64,000 nt of DNA from assembly GCF_000152965.1 (NCBI RefSeq), contig NZ_CH902583.1:3477694-3541693 (forward strand), given 5' to 3'. Both the position numbers and the translations under genes were made by a program. The DNA comes from Roseobacter sp. MED193 (GTDB taxonomy: Bacteria > Pseudomonadota > Alphaproteobacteria > Rhodobacterales > Rhodobacteraceae). Every line of letters starts with the position of its first letter. The first letter of the stretch is position 1. The notes beneath the pieces were generated by a model. It was given only the letters and a program-made list of their open reading frames with translations. It was not told the origin of the DNA and searched no databases. Shown one piece after another: positions 51,214 to 61,036 of the stretch.

Positions 51214-52806
51214 GTGCTCTGGATTGCTTCGTTGGTGCTTGTGGCGCTGATTGCCCTGGTTGGGATTTGGTTCCTGCATCGGTTCTATGCCAAGGCGACA
51301 TTGGATACTGCGCTGGTCAGGACTGGCTTTGGTGGGCGACGTGTGGTGACTGACGGTGGCTGCTTGGCCCTACCGATCCTGCACCAGATGCAAAAGGTGT
51401 CCATGGGGGCGCTGAACTTTGAGATTGCGCGCCAGGGGCGGGAGGCTGTCCTTACTCGGGACAAAATGCGGGCTGACGTGATCTTCGGTTTTGAGCTGCG
51501 GGTTTCTCCAGCGCCTGAAGGCATTGCTGTTGCTGCACAGGCTTTGGGGCATCGCATTGCTCGTGGTGGGGACAGCGTTCATGAGGTCCTATCGGGTGCG
51601 CTGGTCAATGCCATTCAAAACGCCGCCGCTTATCGCAGCCTGGAGGAGATCCACCTTGATCGCGGCGGATTTGCCCAGGATGTCGCCACGGCCATTGAGG
51701 TCCAGGCAAAGCAGCTTGGGCTTATGCTTGTCTCCAGCGCGTTGATTTCGGTTGACCAAAGTGACCAAAGCCAGCTGAACGAGAACAATGCCTTTAATGC
51801 GCAGGGGCTGCGTCGGCTTGCAGAACTGGTGGCAGATCAGCGTAAAGAGCGGGTCCGCATTGAGACAGAGGCAGAAACCGCCGTGCGCGAAAGCCGTTTG
51901 GCTCAGCATCAGCGGCAACTTGAGCTTCAGCGCGCGGAGCGTGAGGCCGAAATTGCGCAACAGGAACATCTCAGCAAGTTGGAAGCGGATGCCAAATCCC
52001 GCGAAATCCAAGCCCAGGAGAGTGCCAAACTTGCGAGCGAAACGGCGCGGATTGAGAATGAAAACCGCGTGCGGGCCTCTCAGGTCGAGCAAGATGAAAT
52101 CCTTAGGAAATCTGAAATGGCGGCCATTCTTTCGCTCGAGGAAGCCAAGATCGCCAATGAGATCCAACTGGCGCACAGACGGGCCGAGGCAGCAGAGGCC
52201 AAAGCTGCACAAGAGCAGGCGCGCGCCTTGGTTCTGCTGGCTGCCGAACAGGTGCAGGCGCAAAAGGACCGCGCCGTGGCAGAACGGGAACGCGATATCG
52301 CCCTTATTCGACAGGGCAAGGAATTGGAGCTGGAAGAGGCACGGGTCAAACGCGATGTGGATACTCTGCTGGCCAAGGCACAGGCTGAAACCACCGCTGC
52401 CTCAGCAGCTGCCGAGGCTGAAAAGGCCCGGATGCAGGCCGAAGCCGCAGGCCGTGTGGCGTTGAACTCCGCTGAAAACACCCTGAGTGATGCTGTTATT
52501 CGGATGCGGCTTGAGGAGCATAAACTCGATCGCCTGCCCGAAATCATGACGCAAATGATGAAGCCGGTGGAAAAGATCGACTCGATCAAGATCAATCAAA
52601 TTTCTGGCGCCGGAATGGGTTCTGGCGCGGGCGGGGCGGAAGGCGTTGACGGGGCCTTTGGGGCTGCCATGGATCAGATCCTTGGCATGGCGGTTCGTCT
52701 GCCCGCGATGAAACAGATGGGTGAGGAAATCGGCCTTGATTTTGATGCCAACCTTGCCGGGCGCACCGCCGATTACGCCAATCGTATCAAACCGAAACCT
52801 GAATAA
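51214..52806 (+). CDS. Second flotillin-family protein in the amide cluster
   Basis: 530 aa from the GTG at 51214 (GGGGAG seven bases upstream; the frame extends to 51121). Membrane segment VLWIASLVLVALIALVGIWFLHRF, SPFH domain (about 25-215: LPILHQMQKVSMGALNFEIARQGREAVLTRDKMRADV), long charged coiled coil (about 215-430), and the tail MMKPVEKIDSIKINQISGAG, closely resembling the flotillin at 16.8-18.5 kb. Here it has no NfeD/YqiJ partner; instead it sits between an amide sensor and a binding-protein gene, suggesting a dedicated microdomain for this uptake system. Confidence 0.9.
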   Translation: MLWIASLVLVALIALVGIWFLHRFYAKATLDTALVRTGFGGRRVVTDGGCLALPILHQMQKVSMGALNFEIARQGREAVLTRDKMRADVIFGFELRVSPAPEGIAVAAQALGHRIARGGDSVHEVLSGALVNAIQNAAAYRSLEEIHLDRGGFAQDVATAIEVQAKQLGLMLVSSALISVDQSDQSQLNENNAFNAQGLRRLAELVADQRKERVRIETEAETAVRESRLAQHQRQLELQRAEREAEIAQQEHLSKLEADAKSREIQAQESAKLASETARIENENRVRASQVEQDEILRKSEMAAILSLEEAKIANEIQLAHRRAEAAEAKAAQEQARALVLLAAEQVQAQKDRAVAERERDIALIRQGKELELEEARVKRDVDTLLAKAQAETTAASAAAEAEKARMQAEAAGRVALNSAENTLSDAVIRMRLEEHKLDRLPEIMTQMMKPVEKIDSIKINQISGAGMGSGAGGAEGVDGAFGAAMDQILGMAVRLPAMKQMGEEIGLDFDANLAGRTADYANRIKPKPE

Positions 52807-52888
52807 CGCCAATCCCAAAACGACCAAAACCAATAACACGCCAGATCAACTGCGCGCGCTTTTCCAGACAACACGGAGGGACTTAACC

Positions 52889-54109
52889 ATGCCGATGAAC
52901 AGACGTAGCTTTTTATCCACAACCGCCGCGATGACCGGGACCGCCTTGCTGCCCCAGGCCGTCATGGCCTCAGATACGATCAAGCTGGGATCCATCCTGG
53001 ATACTTCGGGTATCTTTGACGCCTATGGCAAGCCAATGGACATGGCCATGCGCCTGGCGGTCAAAGAGATCAATGCCGCAGGTGGGCTGTTGGGCAAAGA
53101 GGTGGAAGTGGTGGCCTACGACACCCAGTCAGATATGGCTCTTTATTCGCAATATGGTCAGCAGTTGACCCGGCAGGATCGGGTTGATGTGGTTCATGGT
53201 GGCATCCTGTCAGCCTCGCGCGAGGCGATCCGCCAGACCATGCGCAAGACCAAGACGTTATATTTCTACAATGTGCTTTATGAGGGTGGGGTCTGTGATG
53301 GAAACATTTTCATCAACGGGGTAACGCCCGCACAACAGGTCGAAGCGCTGGTGCCCTATGCAATGGGGAAATCTGGTCCCAAGGTCTATATTCTGGCGGC
53401 AGACTACAACTATGGCCAGATTACTGCGCGCTGGATCCAGAAGTTTGTTGCAGAGAATGGCGGCGAAACTGTGGGGGTCGATTTCTTCCCGCTGGATGTG
53501 AGCGACTTTGGCTCCACCATCGCCAAGATCCAGGCGGTCGGTCCTGATTTGGTCATTGCACCTTTGGTCGGGGGGGCACATCTGTCCTTTTTCCGCCAAT
53601 GGGCAGCGGCGGGTATGAAAGACCGTATTCCGCTGGCCTCGACCACCCTTGGGGTGGGCAATGAACATAAGGTCCTGACCCCTGCCGAAGGGGACGGCAT
53701 CATGGTGGCCTATAACTACAGCCAAGAGCTGGATACAGCCGCAAACATTGCTTTCAAGGACAAATGGAGCGCAGCCTATGGTGACAGTGGCATGATCCAT
53801 GAACTTGCGGTTTCGAACTATCAGGGGATGCTGACCTGGGCCGAAGCTGTGCGTCAGGCGGGCTCTATCGAGCGCGCGGCGGTGATCGCTGCCTTGGAAA
53901 CCGGCCTTTCGATCGAGGGACCCGCCGGCAGAGTCACGGTGGATCCCAAGACCCACCATGCAGTGCTAGATGTCCATCTCATGGAGATTGAAAACCAAGG
54001 GATGCGCGTGGTGGAAACGCTGCCTCAGCGTCAGCCTATCGATACGCAATCGGTTTGCGATCTGAAGGTCAATCCTGGCGATAACATTCAGTATGAAATT
54101 GAAATCTGA
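52889..54109 (+). CDS. ABC transporter substrate-binding protein (urea/amide type)
   Basis: 406 aa with GGAGGG upstream. Tat-like export signal MPMNRRSFLSTTAAMTGTALLPQAVMA. Binding fold: IKLGSILDTSGIFDAYGKPMDMAMRLAVKEINAAGGLLGKEVEVV, then YFYNVLYEGGVCDGNIFINGVTPAQQV and YILAADYNYGQITARWIQKF. Best likened to the FmdD/UrtA (short-chain amide and urea) family. Its mature protein delivers the ligand to the permeases downstream. A strong hairpin follows the gene, as is common where a binding protein is made in excess. Confidence 0.88.
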   Translation: MPMNRRSFLSTTAAMTGTALLPQAVMASDTIKLGSILDTSGIFDAYGKPMDMAMRLAVKEINAAGGLLGKEVEVVAYDTQSDMALYSQYGQQLTRQDRVDVVHGGILSASREAIRQTMRKTKTLYFYNVLYEGGVCDGNIFINGVTPAQQVEALVPYAMGKSGPKVYILAADYNYGQITARWIQKFVAENGGETVGVDFFPLDVSDFGSTIAKIQAVGPDLVIAPLVGGAHLSFFRQWAAAGMKDRIPLASTTLGVGNEHKVLTPAEGDGIMVAYNYSQELDTAANIAFKDKWSAAYGDSGMIHELAVSNYQGMLTWAEAVRQAGSIERAAVIAALETGLSIEGPAGRVTVDPKTHHAVLDVHLMEIENQGMRVVETLPQRQPIDTQSVCDLKVNPGDNIQYEIEI

Positions 54110-54121
54110 GCCAGACTTGGA

Positions 54122-54154
54122 CTGGGCCTGATACCGGATCTGGATCAGGCCCAG
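54122..54154 (+). other. Intercistronic hairpin after the binding-protein gene
   Basis: CTGGGCCTGAT (54122-54132) and ATCAGGCCCAG (54144-54154) form an 11-bp stem with an 11-base loop, 13 bases after the stop and 104 before the permease start. It probably stabilises the upstream message and lowers downstream expression. A smaller CCCCCG/CGGGGG stem lies near 54205-54226. Confidence 0.6.
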
Positions 54155-54257
54155 ATCTGACACAGCCTCAAATCTGATCCGGTGCGGCGGTGGTCGCCCG
54201 GCTCTCCCCCCGGTGAGCGGGGGCTGGCTTTGCTTTGCCTAAGGAAAACACAACGCG

Positions 54258-55124
54258 ATGGACCTCTCATTCGTCATATTGGTTGAAATGCTCTACGCGG
54301 TCTCTTCGCTGATCCTGATCAGCGCCGGACTGGCCGTGGTGTTTGGCATGATGAAGGTGATCAACCTAGCCCACGGGGAATTCATGATGATGGGAGGCTA
54401 TGCCACCATCACCGCAGTCAACCTGGGAGTAAATATCTTTGTCTCCATGCTGGTGATAGCCCCGATCACGGTGGGGCTAATAGGGTTGATTGTCGAGCGT
54501 CTGGTAATCCGGCATCTCTACGGGCGCCTTGTGGATACCATGTTGGCGACCTGGGGTCTGAGCCTGTTTTTCATAGGACTGGCCACGATGATCTTCGGCA
54601 ATACCACCACGGGTATATCCACGCCTATTCCTGGGTTTGCTATCGGAAACTTCCAGATTAACGGTTATAATTTCTTTATTATCGTGGTCTCTGCTTTGCT
54701 CTTGGTAGGCATGTTGGCAGTGCTTAAATCCACTCGCGCCGGGCTCATTGCCAGGGGGGCTATGCAACGGCCGGATATGGCGGCTGCCTTGGGCTACAGC
54801 CCTAACCGTATCTACATGGCAACCTTCTTTTGTGGTTCGGCACTGTCTGGCCTTGCCGGAGCGGTGCTGGCGCCGCTGGTTGGCCTGGTGCCCACCTCTG
54901 GCGGTGCCTACATCGCCAAAGCCTTTATTACCGTCATCGCCGGAGGGCCATCGCTGATTGCAGGGTTGTTTTCCAGTGCTGGACTGTTTGGCGTGGTGAG
55001 CCAGGTCTTCACATTCGCTATTTCTCCGGTGATCGGCGAGGTCGCCCTTTTGGTAGCGGCTGTCATTTTGCTGCGCCTTCTGCCGCAGGGCATCACCGGA
55101 AAATTCTTCAAAGGAAAACTGTGA
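54258..55124 (+). CDS. Branched-chain/urea-type ABC permease (LivH/UrtB-like)
   Basis: 288 aa. Eight or more membrane helices with the LivH/UrtB motif RAGLIARGAMQRPDMAAALGYSPNRIYMATFFCGSALSGLAGAVLAPLVGLVP, the EAA-like contact to the ATPase, and KVINLAHGEFMMMGGYATI near residue 34. Forms the inner-membrane channel with the LivM-like subunit. Its TGA overlaps the ATG of the next gene by one base. Confidence 0.92.
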   Translation: MDLSFVILVEMLYAVSSLILISAGLAVVFGMMKVINLAHGEFMMMGGYATITAVNLGVNIFVSMLVIAPITVGLIGLIVERLVIRHLYGRLVDTMLATWGLSLFFIGLATMIFGNTTTGISTPIPGFAIGNFQINGYNFFIIVVSALLLVGMLAVLKSTRAGLIARGAMQRPDMAAALGYSPNRIYMATFFCGSALSGLAGAVLAPLVGLVPTSGGAYIAKAFITVIAGGPSLIAGLFSSAGLFGVVSQVFTFAISPVIGEVALLVAAVILLRLLPQGITGKFFKGKL

Positions 55125-56182
55125 TGCCAGGACAAGTGCACAACCCTGGAGGTCTGCAAAAGGATCTCATGGCCACAGTGATCGTCACGGGATTACTGGT
55201 CTGGCTGATGCCGATGCTGATCTCGACCTATACCCTCACTGTGCTGATAATATATGGAATGTTGGGCTTGAGTCTGGGGCTGATCTGGGGCTTTGGCGGT
55301 ATTCTCTGCTTTGGTCAGGCGGCGTTTTTTGGTCTTGGAGCCTATAGCTACGCCATTGCCGCTATCAACTTTGGTGAAAGCACCTTGCCTATGATCTTGG
55401 CCGTGTTGGTCCCGGCTGTCGTTGCCGCCCTGCTGGGGGCTTTGATGTTCTATGGGCGGCTGACGGATGTCTATCTGGGGGTCATAACCCTAGTGGTCAC
55501 GCTGATCCTCTTTAAGTTCGTCAATTCGACCGCGGGGCCACAGTATGTGATTGGCAAGGCCCGGTTGGGGGGCTTTAACGGTATTCCCGGTTTCCAGACT
55601 TTGAATGTACCGGGCCGACCAGAGGCCTATATCTGGGGGGATGCCTATTTCTATGTCTGTGCGGTACTGCTGGCGCTCGTCTTCGTGCTTGTCACGGTGC
55701 TGCTGCGCTCCAGTTTTGGCAGGGTGGCTGTAGGGATCCGCGAAAATGAGACGCGCATGTCCTTGATGGGCTATGATGTGCGGGCCCGTAAAACCATCCT
55801 CTTTGCCATCGGAGCCGCTATTGCTGGCCTAGCTGGCGCGCTATTTGCCAACTGGGGCGAAATCGTCACGCCGAGCTTGTTCTCTCTTGGGCAATCTGCC
55901 GAGATCATCATCTGGTGTATTGTCGGCGGGCTTGGCACCCGGCTTGGTCCAATACTCGGTGCGGCTGGGCTGGCATATCTCAAGTTTCTTTTGGGGCAGC
56001 AAAGCCTGGTGGATAACACGCTGATTACCGGGCTTATTCTGGTGCTCTTTGTCCTGTTTCTGCCACGTGGGATCGTGCCCGCTGTGTCGGGTTTGTGGCA
56101 GTCGCGTATAGGCCGGGGGCGCCGAAGCCGTCGACCCCAGACCCGCCGGGGCGCCATCAGCAGGGAGCGGTTCAATGGGTGA
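55124..56182 (+). CDS. Branched-chain/urea-type ABC permease (LivM/UrtC-like)
   Basis: 352 aa from the ATG at 55124; the frame is open upstream into the previous gene. About nine helices, with LSLGLIWGFGGILCFGQAAFFGLGAYSYAIAAINFG and the EAA loop SSFGRVAVGIRENETRMSLMGYDVRARKTILFAIGAAIAGLAGALFANW typical of LivM/UrtC. C-terminus Arg-rich. Second channel subunit. Overlaps the ATPase start by eight bases. Confidence 0.92.
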   Translation: MPGQVHNPGGLQKDLMATVIVTGLLVWLMPMLISTYTLTVLIIYGMLGLSLGLIWGFGGILCFGQAAFFGLGAYSYAIAAINFGESTLPMILAVLVPAVVAALLGALMFYGRLTDVYLGVITLVVTLILFKFVNSTAGPQYVIGKARLGGFNGIPGFQTLNVPGRPEAYIWGDAYFYVCAVLLALVFVLVTVLLRSSFGRVAVGIRENETRMSLMGYDVRARKTILFAIGAAIAGLAGALFANWGEIVTPSLFSLGQSAEIIIWCIVGGLGTRLGPILGAAGLAYLKFLLGQQSLVDNTLITGLILVLFVLFLPRGIVPAVSGLWQSRIGRGRRSRRPQTRRGAISRERFNG

Positions 56183-56891
56183 AACAGTTTTGGAAACCCA
56201 GGGGCTGACCATGCGTTTTGGCGGGGTCATTGCTGCCAATAACGTGGACTTCAAACTCCAGGCGCGCGAGCTGCGCTGTTTGATTGGTCCCAATGGCGCG
56301 GGTAAATCGACCTTTTTCAAGTGCATATCTGGCCTGCAAACGCCGACCGAGGGGCAGGTCTATATGCGCGGGCAGGAAACCACGCGCTGGATGCCGCATG
56401 AGATTGCCTCGCTGGGGGTGGGGATCAAAACCCAAACACCAAATGTGATGGATGCATTGAGCGTTTTTGAAAATATCTGGTTGGCCGCGCGCCGCTTTCA
56501 CGCGCCTAGCGACGCAGAACGCAAAACTCAAGAGATCATCGAACGGTTGGCGCTGGGCTCGATTGCGCGCAAGGATCTGGGGCAGTTGGCCCATGGGGAA
56601 CGCCAGCGGGTGGAACTGGGGTTGGTTGCGGTGGGTGACCCTTGGTTGGTGCTCTTGGATGAGCCCGCAGCGGGCATGAGCGCGGAGGATGTGGCGCGGA
56701 TGACCGAAATCATCCACGAGCTGAACAAGACGGCGGCTGTCGTGATTGTGGAACATGACATGCAGTTCATCCGCTCAATCGCCGAAAAGGTAACGGTGTT
56801 TCACCAAGGCGCAGTCCTGATGGAGGACCATGTGGACCGGGTATTGTCGGATCCAACCGTACGTAATGTCTATCTGGGAAAGAAGGCCTGA
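56175..56891 (+). CDS. ABC transporter ATPase (LivG/UrtD-like)
   Basis: 238 aa. Walker A GPNGAGKSTFF (39-49 region), signature AHGERQRVELG (variant of LSGGQ), Walker B WLVLLDEPAAGMS, H-loop VIVEHDMQFI. One of the two energising subunits for the permease pair. Two bases separate it from the next ATPase gene. Confidence 0.93.
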   Translation: MGETVLETQGLTMRFGGVIAANNVDFKLQARELRCLIGPNGAGKSTFFKCISGLQTPTEGQVYMRGQETTRWMPHEIASLGVGIKTQTPNVMDALSVFENIWLAARRFHAPSDAERKTQEIIERLALGSIARKDLGQLAHGERQRVELGLVAVGDPWLVLLDEPAAGMSAEDVARMTEIIHELNKTAAVVIVEHDMQFIRSIAEKVTVFHQGAVLMEDHVDRVLSDPTVRNVYLGKKA

Positions 56892-56892
56892 T

Positions 56893-59250
56893 ATGGCTGA
56901 TGATGTAACCAAAGTTTTGGAAATCAAAGGCCTGTCGGGCGGCTACGGTAAGGTTCCGATCCTGCACGGAATTGATGTTTCGGTCGCGAACAACGAGGTG
57001 GTCGGCATCCTGGGCCATAATGGCATGGGCAAGACCACGCTGTTGAAAACGATCATGGGGTTCTTGTCGGCCAGTGCTGGCTCTGCCCGGTTTCATGACA
57101 GTGATATCACGCGGCTGTCGCCCTACGAACGCGCTGGGCAGGGCATTGGCTATGTGCCGCAGGGGCGCGGTATCTTCCCGCAACTGACAGTGCGCGACAA
57201 TCTGCGTTTTGCTTGGCATGAATACTCTGGCGCCCCCGAAACAGAGGTGATCGAGGATGTGCTTTCGGACTTCCCGCGCCTGCGGCCGCTGTTGGACAGG
57301 GAGGGGGGTGCGCTTTCAGGGGGAGAACAGCAATTATTGGCGCTGGCCCGCTGTCTGATGGGCGCTCCTGATTTTCTGCTTCTGGACGAACCAACCGAGG
57401 GCATTCAGCCTTCCATCATTGAAGAGATGGCTGAGACCCTGTTGCAACTGCGTCAATCCCGCGGCCTTTCTATCTTGCTGGTCGAACAGAATTTTGACTT
57501 CATTGCCGATCTGTCTGATCGGGTTCTGGTGCTGGAGCGGGGCCGAATTTCGGCAGAGTTAAGCCGCAGTGATCTGTTGGATCAAGCCAAGGTGGACCAG
57601 TTTCTGGGCTTTGGCGCCGCTAGGTCGACCCGTGGTCAGGCGGGATCTTCTCCCCAGAAAACAGTTTCAAGACAAAGTTCAATTCCGGCCTCAGTTGGGC
57701 AGTCGCCCGCGCAGAGGCCTGCAAACCAGGTGACAAACATGACAGTGAAACGCCCAACCCTGTCGCAGATGCGCGATATGGCCAACAGGTTTGGTATGAG
57801 CCTGACTGATGGAGAACTGGCAGAGTTTTCCGAGATCATGGAACCCTATGTTCAGGCCTATGATCGGCTTGATGCAACGCCGGATTATCTGCCCGAAGTC
57901 AGATATCCGCGGTCCCCTGGACATTTCCCCGATTTTGCAGAGAACCCGCTGAACGCTTGGTATGTAAAAACCGAGGTGCGCGGCGCCCCCGATGGGCCTT
58001 TGCGGGGCAAACGGATTGCCCTGAAGGATACGGTCTGTCTGGCAGGTGTGCCCATGATGAATGGGTCTTCCATAATGGAGGGCTACACGCCGGAAATTGA
58101 TGCCACGATTGTCACCCGGATGCTGGATGCGGGCGCGGTGATCACTGGCAAGGCTCATTGCGAGAATTTTTGCCTCTCTGGGGGCTCTCACACCAACGCC
58201 AAAGGCCCCGTTCATAATCCGTGGAAACATGGGTTTATGGCTGGGGGCTCCTCTGGCGGATCTGCGGCTCTGGTTGCTGCGGGAGAGGTGGATATGGCCA
58301 TTGCAGGGGACCAGGGGGGCTCTATTCGGATTCCGTCTTCCAATTGTGGTGTCTATGGGATGAAGCCCACCCACGGGCTGGTGCCCTATACGGGCGTTAT
58401 GCCGGTGGAGCAGACCATTGATCATGTGGGCCCTGTGACCAATTGTGTGGCAGACAATGCGCTGCTGTTGGAGGTGCTGGCAGGAGAGGATGGGCTGGAC
58501 CCGCGCCAATATGCGCCGCAAACCTTCCGCTATACCGAAGCCCTGGGGCGCGGGGCGCACGGGCTGCGGATTGGTGTCCTCAAAGAAGGCATTCATCGTC
58601 CCGAAAGCGATCCTGATGTGGATCACAAAGTGCTTGCAGCGGCGGAGCGGTTTCGCGAGCTTGGAGCCCGGGTCGAGGAAGTCTCTATCCCCGAACATCA
58701 CCTCGCGGTGGATTGCTGGACGGCAATCACGGTTGAGGGGCTGCAGGACCACATGATGCATGGCAACTCGGCCGGTACCAACTATCGCGGGCTGTTTCTG
58801 CCGTCCATGATCGATCACATGGCGCAGTGGCGCTCCCGAGCGGATGAGCTGTCCCATTCTTTGAAGGTTTGCATGTTCCTGGGCGAGTTCTTCCAAGAGC
58901 AATACCGGGGCCGTTTTTATGGCAAGGCGCAAAACCTGATGCGCCGGGTGAACCAAAAATATGCTCAGGCCTTTGGGCAGTATGATTTGCTGTTGATGCC
59001 AACGGTGCCGATGAAGCCTCAGCCAATCCCGCCGGCAGACTGTTCCATCTCGCTCTATGTCCAGCGTGCTTTTGAGATGATTGGCAATACGGCGCCCTTT
59101 AATGGCGGGCTGCCGGCCATGAACGTGCCCTGTGGGCTGAGCGAGGGGCTGCCCATCGGTATGATGCTGGTGGGGCCAAAATTTGGTGAGTTGAAAATCT
59201 ACCAAGCAGCCCATGCTTTTGAGCAGAGCGGCGACTGGCGTACACTGTAA
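56893..59250 (+). CDS. ABC transporter ATPase (LivF/UrtE-like) fused to an amidase
   Basis: 785 aa in one uninterrupted frame. Residues 1-240 are a complete ATPase: Walker A GHNGMGKTT (41-49), LSGGEQ (141-146), Walker B LLLDEP (162-167). A 45-residue Ser/Gln/Pro-rich linker leads to an amidase-signature domain (about 285-785) with the full triad: Lys378 in ALKDT, cis-Ser453 in GGSSGGS and nucleophile Ser477 in GGSIRIPS. It would hydrolyse the imported amide to acid plus ammonia at the inner membrane. An internal ATG at 57739 (codon 283) has AGGTGA five bases upstream, so free amidase may also be made. Such a transporter-enzyme fusion is unusual to my knowledge. Confidence 0.93.
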   Translation: MADDVTKVLEIKGLSGGYGKVPILHGIDVSVANNEVVGILGHNGMGKTTLLKTIMGFLSASAGSARFHDSDITRLSPYERAGQGIGYVPQGRGIFPQLTVRDNLRFAWHEYSGAPETEVIEDVLSDFPRLRPLLDREGGALSGGEQQLLALARCLMGAPDFLLLDEPTEGIQPSIIEEMAETLLQLRQSRGLSILLVEQNFDFIADLSDRVLVLERGRISAELSRSDLLDQAKVDQFLGFGAARSTRGQAGSSPQKTVSRQSSIPASVGQSPAQRPANQVTNMTVKRPTLSQMRDMANRFGMSLTDGELAEFSEIMEPYVQAYDRLDATPDYLPEVRYPRSPGHFPDFAENPLNAWYVKTEVRGAPDGPLRGKRIALKDTVCLAGVPMMNGSSIMEGYTPEIDATIVTRMLDAGAVITGKAHCENFCLSGGSHTNAKGPVHNPWKHGFMAGGSSGGSAALVAAGEVDMAIAGDQGGSIRIPSSNCGVYGMKPTHGLVPYTGVMPVEQTIDHVGPVTNCVADNALLLEVLAGEDGLDPRQYAPQTFRYTEALGRGAHGLRIGVLKEGIHRPESDPDVDHKVLAAAERFRELGARVEEVSIPEHHLAVDCWTAITVEGLQDHMMHGNSAGTNYRGLFLPSMIDHMAQWRSRADELSHSLKVCMFLGEFFQEQYRGRFYGKAQNLMRRVNQKYAQAFGQYDLLLMPTVPMKPQPIPPADCSISLYVQRAFEMIGNTAPFNGGLPAMNVPCGLSEGLPIGMMLVGPKFGELKIYQAAHAFEQSGDWRTL
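57728..57741 (+). promoter_or_regulatory. Internal ribosome-binding site and ATG for the amidase part
   Basis: AGGTGA (57728-57733), five bases, then ATG (57739-57741), inside the linker of the ATPase-amidase frame. Translation from here would give a 503-aa free amidase beginning MTVKRPTLSQMRDMANRFG. It suggests the fusion arose by loss of the ATPase stop codon while the old amidase start was retained. Confidence 0.6.
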
Positions 59251-59263
59251 GGGGTCTTGAGTT

Positions 59264-61036
59264 ATGTCTATCCTTAATGAAAGTCTTGCCAGCCAGATTT
59301 CAGGTTGGTCCAGCCAGTCTGAGCAACCCGAAGAAAGCTCAGCGCCACGCAATGATCTGTCATATGTACGCGGGCCAAGCGCCCCGAGCCTGGCCTATGT
59401 CACTATTCCCCAATTGCTTCGGGATGCGGTGTCGCGCTTTGGTCCGCGGGAGGCAATGGTGTTTTGCGAGCAAAACATTCGCATGAGCTACTATGATCTA
59501 GACCGCGCCGTGGATGAGCTGGCATCGGGGTTTCTGGCGCTGGGGCTGGAAAAGGGGGACCGGGTCGGCATCTGGTCTCCAAATCGCTGTGAATGGGTTT
59601 TGACCCAGTTCGCCACCGCACGGGCCGGGCTGATTTTGGTCAACATCAACCCAGCCTATCGTCTGAGTGAGCTTGAGTATGCCTTGAACGAAGTGGGCTG
59701 CAAGGCCTTGGTCGCGGCCAAATCCTTTAAGTCCTCGGACTACGACGGCATGATCCGCCGCTTGGCGCCGGAATTGGACCTGGCGCTCCCTGGGCGTCTT
59801 CAGGCCGCACGGCTGCCCCAGTTGCGCAGTGTGATCCTCATGGAGGATGAGCCTGGTCCAGGGGTCTATTCGTTCAAGCAACTGCAGAGCCTTGGCGGCC
59901 CAGCACAGCAATTGCGGCTTACCCAGATAGACAAAACGCTCAATCCCGATGACGCCATCAATATCCAGTTTACCTCTGGCACCACTGGTAGCCCCAAGGG
60001 GGCGACACTGTCGCATTACAATATCGTCAACAACGCGCGCTTTGTGACCGATCGTATCGCCTTGACCGAGACGGATCGGCTGGCCATTCCGGTGCCTTTG
60101 TATCATTGCTTTGGCATGGTCATGGGGGTGCTCGGCACGGTCAGTAAGGGCGCTGCCATGGTCTTCCCCGGCGAGGCCTTTGAAGCCGAAAGCACCCTTG
60201 ACGCTCTTGCTGAGGAACGTTGCACAGCGGTCTATGGGGTGCCGACCATGTTTTCCGCCATGCTGGACGCACTGGAGAGTGAACGGCGCGACCTTTCTTC
60301 TTTGCGCACAGGTATTATGGCAGGGGCGCTGTGCCCGGTAGAGGTCATGCAGCGTGTTAACTCTGAGATGAATATGAGTGAAGTTACCATCTGCTACGGC
60401 ATGACGGAAACATCACCGGTATCGTTCCAAAGCTTTGTTGATGACCCAACTGAAAAACGCTGTGAAACCGTCGGCCGAGTTCATCCTCATCTGGAAGTGA
60501 AATGTATTGACCAGCATGGCCAAATTACCCCGGTTGGCGTTCAGGGAGAGCTCTGCACCCGTGGCTATTCGGTAATGAAAGGATATTGGGGGAATCCAGA
60601 GAAAACGGCGCAGAGTATCCGCGATGGTTGGATGCATACTGGCGATCTCGCCGTTTTGGATCGGGATGGGGTTTGCACCATCACAGGGCGGGTAAAGGAT
60701 ATGATCATTCGTGGGGGAGAAAACATCTATCCCCGCGAGATTGAGGCATACCTCATGCGCCACCCTTTGGTGAGCGACGTTCAGGTCTTTGGCATACCAG
60801 ATGAGAAACTGGGAGAAGTGGTCTGTGCCTGGGTCACTGCCAAGCCTGGTGAGACACTCAATGAAAAACAGCTCAGCGCGTTTTGTCAGGGACAAATTGC
60901 CCATTTTAAAGTCCCTCGCCATATTCGGATCGTGGATGAAATCCCGATGACGGTCACCGGCAAGCCACAAAAATTCGTCATGCGGGACAAAATGCTGGAA
61001 TTGCTTGGTAAGGCCAGCGACCCTGCGGCGTCCTAG
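59264..61036 (+). CDS. Medium-chain/aryl acyl-CoA synthetase (AMP-forming)
   Basis: 590 aa. Full ANL-family enzyme: P-loop [80 protein letters not shown] and catalytic [10 protein letters not shown]. It sits 13 bases after the amidase and should activate the acid released from the amide to a CoA thioester. The acid itself is unknown. Last gene before a 330-base gap. Confidence 0.92.
   Translation: MSILNESLASQISGWSSQSEQPEESSAPRNDLSYVRGPSAPSLAYVTIPQLLRDAVSRFGPREAMVFCEQNIRMSYYDLDRAVDELASGFLALGLEKGDRVGIWSPNRCEWVLTQFATARAGLILVNINPAYRLSELEYALNEVGCKALVAAKSFKSSDYDGMIRRLAPELDLALPGRLQAARLPQLRSVILMEDEPGPGVYSFKQLQSLGGPAQQLRLTQIDKTLNPDDAINIQFTSGTTGSPKGATLSHYNIVNNARFVTDRIALTETDRLAIPVPLYHCFGMVMGVLGTVSKGAAMVFPGEAFEAESTLDALAEERCTAVYGVPTMFSAMLDALESERRDLSSLRTGIMAGALCPVEVMQRVNSEMNMSEVTICYGMTETSPVSFQSFVDDPTEKRCETVGRVHPHLEVKCIDQHGQITPVGVQGELCTRGYSVMKGYWGNPEKTAQSIRDGWMHTGDLAVLDRDGVCTITGRVKDMIIRGGENIYPREIEAYLMRHPLVSDVQVFGIPDEKLGEVVCAWVTAKPGETLNEKQLSAFCQGQIAHFKVPRHIRIVDEIPMTVTGKPQKFVMRDKMLELLGKASDPAAS

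Noticed and set aside
57691-59352. 553-codon minus-strand frame opposite the amidase
   Set aside because: Antisense shadow of a clearly coding G+C-rich gene; composition (His/Arg/Gln-rich) is typical of artefacts.
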